NCBI GenBank assembly: GCA_965602945.1
Contig: CBFDBC010000025.1
Location: forward strand, 1-23,766
Direction of reading: 5' to 3'
From: JAUXEH01 sp965602945
Lineage (GTDB): Bacteria; Acidobacteriota; Aminicenantia; Aminicenantales; Aminicenantaceae
DNA length: 23,766 bases
Positions 22,624-23,766 of this stretch are shown here, piece after piece (within the stretch, counting starts at the first letter, position 1; each line of letters begins with the position of its first letter). Both the position numbers and the translations under genes were made by a program. The notes under the pieces were generated by a model that saw only the letters and a list, made by a program, of their open reading frames with translations, had not been told where the DNA came from and ran no database searches.

Positions 22624-22674
22624 GGCAGATCTCCTCCCCCACTCAGGCCGGCGGCGGCCATGGGGTTCGACGGG

Positions 22675-23283
22675 TCACGGCTTTTCCTGCCCGTCCGGCT
22701 GATCGAACTGCAGCCAGGCCTTGATCTCGGCCTTGACCCGGGCCGCGATTCTTTTCTCCAGCTCGCGCTCCATCTCGAGGACCTCCCGCTTGATCTGCTT
22801 TTGCATCTGATCATCCCGCGGGTGACTGGAGGAAGGCCCGGCCGGTGTCGATCCCGTGTAAGTGTCTTCGCCGCGGACGGGTTCCGGTTCTTCGGGAAGA
22901 GATTCCGGGTCGCGTGTGCCGCTGATCAGGGTTCGAATCCGATGGGCCAATTCCTCCGAATCGAACGGCTTGTTCACGATCTCATCATACTCCAGATCGG
23001 CCAATTGGTCCTCTTCCAGTTCTTCGAACGCTCCCAGCAGAAAGATCAGTGGGATCCGCTCGAATTCCTTCATTCTCCGGAGCTGCCGCGCGAGTTCATA
23101 GCCGTTTGTCCGGGGAAGGCTCAATCCCAGCACGATCGCGTCCGGCTTGACCTGCCTGAGGAGCCCCATCACCTCATCGCCGTCGCCTGAGGTGTAGAGA
23201 GCATAGTGGGAGTCATGAAACGCCAGATGCAGGGCCTTCAAGGCTGAAGGGCTGCTGTCCGCAATTAGCACTCGATACGCCAT
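22675..23283 (-). CDS. Receiver-domain protein lacking the phospho-acceptor Asp
   Basis: A 202-residue protein with an N-terminal CheY-like receiver domain (about 1-120). The acidic pocket is reduced to a single Asp (VLIADSS, D9), the usual aspartate in PDxVLLDLxLP is replaced by Gly (PDAIVLGLSLPRTNGYE, G53), and the conserved Lys is kept (EIVNKPFD). It therefore cannot be phosphorylated in the normal way and is likely a pseudo-receiver used for protein binding. A disordered Pro/Ser/Glu linker (about 120-155) leads to a C-terminal amphipathic helix with alternating Lys/Glu (IKREVLEMERELEKRIAARVKAEIK). No DNA-binding or enzymatic output domain is present. I chose the ATG at 23281-23283 over an in-frame TTG two codons upstream. 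Confidence 0.85.
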   Translation of the reverse strand: MAYRVLIADSSPSALKALHLAFHDSHYALYTSGDGDEVMGLLRQVKPDAIVLGLSLPRTNGYELARQLRRMKEFERIPLIFLLGAFEELEEDQLADLEYDEIVNKPFDSEELAHRIRTLISGTRDPESLPEEPEPVRGEDTYTGSTPAGPSSSHPRDDQMQKQIKREVLEMERELEKRIAARVKAEIKAWLQFDQPDGQEKP

Positions 23284-23318
23284 TGTCAAAACACCATCAG
23301 GGCCGGCTTATCACCTTA

Positions 23319-23346
23319 GTTATCACTTTTCTCATTTTCCTGTCAA
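23319..23346 (-). promoter_or_regulatory. Candidate sigma70 promoter for the receiver-coaX-rnr unit
   Basis: Minus strand: a perfect TTGACA (23346-23341) followed after 16 bases by GATAAC (23324-23319, 4/6 match), 35 bases before the chosen ATG. A second copy of GTGATAA lies just downstream. The weaker -10 lowers confidence. Confidence 0.45.
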
Positions 23347-23363
23347 AGTCGTGTGCACCGGCA

Positions 23364-23735
23364 TCATACCTTCACTCCTTCGCCTGTGTTGACCACAGAA
23401 GTCTTCGCTTTGGCAGCCACGTATTTTTGCAGTGCCTCCTGTTCGGAATCCGCCTCAATATGGCTGCGTGTATTCGCACACTTCACCGTGAAGCGGCCCG
23501 CCTCCGAGTCCACAACGACCTCCACCCGGTTCATGCCGGTCTCCTGATACATACGCAGGCGGAGGTTGATATCGATCTCCTCGGGCGTTTCAGAGGGGGG
23601 GCACTCGGGCAGCGTCTCACACAGGTTCTGCATGGCCTGCCAGAAAGTTGCCCCCTGTGCATAGTGGGACAGGTCCTCGGTCAAAGCCACATTCACATGC
23701 TGATGAAGGATGCTCCAGAAGGTGTACTTGTTCAC
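23364..23735 (-). CDS. Unrecognised 123-residue protein
   Basis: No family recognised. The start is best taken as GTG at 23733-23735, eight bases after GAGGAG, giving MNKYTFWSILHQHVNVALTEDL; the open frame continues nine codons further with no better signal. Residues about 55-85 have a beta pattern with charged faces (EEIDINLRLRMYQETGMNRVEVVVD), then DSEAGRFTVKCANTRSHIEADSEQEALQKYV. This resembles a small mixed alpha/beta protein, not a membrane one. It stands alone upstream of the receiver-domain gene with an 80-base gap that contains that gene's promoter. The upstream side of the gene leaves the window. Confidence 0.55.
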   Translation of the reverse strand: MNKYTFWSILHQHVNVALTEDLSHYAQGATFWQAMQNLCETLPECPPSETPEEIDINLRLRMYQETGMNRVEVVVDSEAGRFTVKCANTRSHIEADSEQEALQKYVAAKAKTSVVNTGEGVKV

Positions 23736-23766
23736 TCTATCCACTCCTCGTCTTGCCTGCATGAAT

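Overview
This is a G+C-rich bacterial chromosomal window with almost no non-coding slack. It looks like a core-genome segment of a Gram-negative-type bacterium, probably from the Acidobacteriota/Aminicenantes or deltaproteobacterial neighbourhood. That placement is inferred from the gene order (thrS-infC-rpmI-rplT-pheS-pheT-zapB-zapA-rny-ymdB-xseA), from rny occurring with zapA/zapB, and from the style of several short proteins; it is not proven. No transposase, integrase, phage gene or CRISPR array is visible.

Region 1 (1-10752, all minus strand) is one long translation, cell-division and RNA-turnover block. A near-consensus sigma70 promoter drives tRNA-Val(GAC), followed by thrS, infC (with a rare AUC start), rpmI, rplT, pheS, pheT, a ZapB-like coiled-coil protein, zapA, a probable 6S RNA, rny, a YmdB-type phosphodiesterase and xseA, which runs off the left edge. 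Most junctions overlap by a few bases, so translational coupling is likely. Two synthetases are domain-reduced: ThrRS lacks the TGS domain and PheRS beta lacks the EMAP-like B2 domain.

Region 2 (10936-14037) holds a minus-strand YfcE-type phosphoesterase behind a G-rich repeated leader. Diverging from it is a two-gene plus-strand operon: a COG2403-type P-loop protein (cyclic 2,3-diphosphoglycerate synthetase-like) coupled to carbamate kinase.

Region 3 (14189-17961, plus strand) has a 738-residue unrecognised protein with a long charged tail, a SoxB/DadA-type FAD oxidoreductase, and a 57-residue hydrophobic peptide. The peptide lies behind a textbook sigma54 promoter with two palindromic upstream sites. 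This small unit is the most system-like new signal in the window.

Region 4 (17999-23735, minus strand) carries a SelB-like protein without its GTPase domain, RNase R, an unrecognised 210-residue protein, type III pantothenate kinase (CoaX), a receiver-domain protein lacking the phospho-acceptor Asp, and a small unrecognised protein. The first five are closely packed and may form an operon read from a promoter near 23346.
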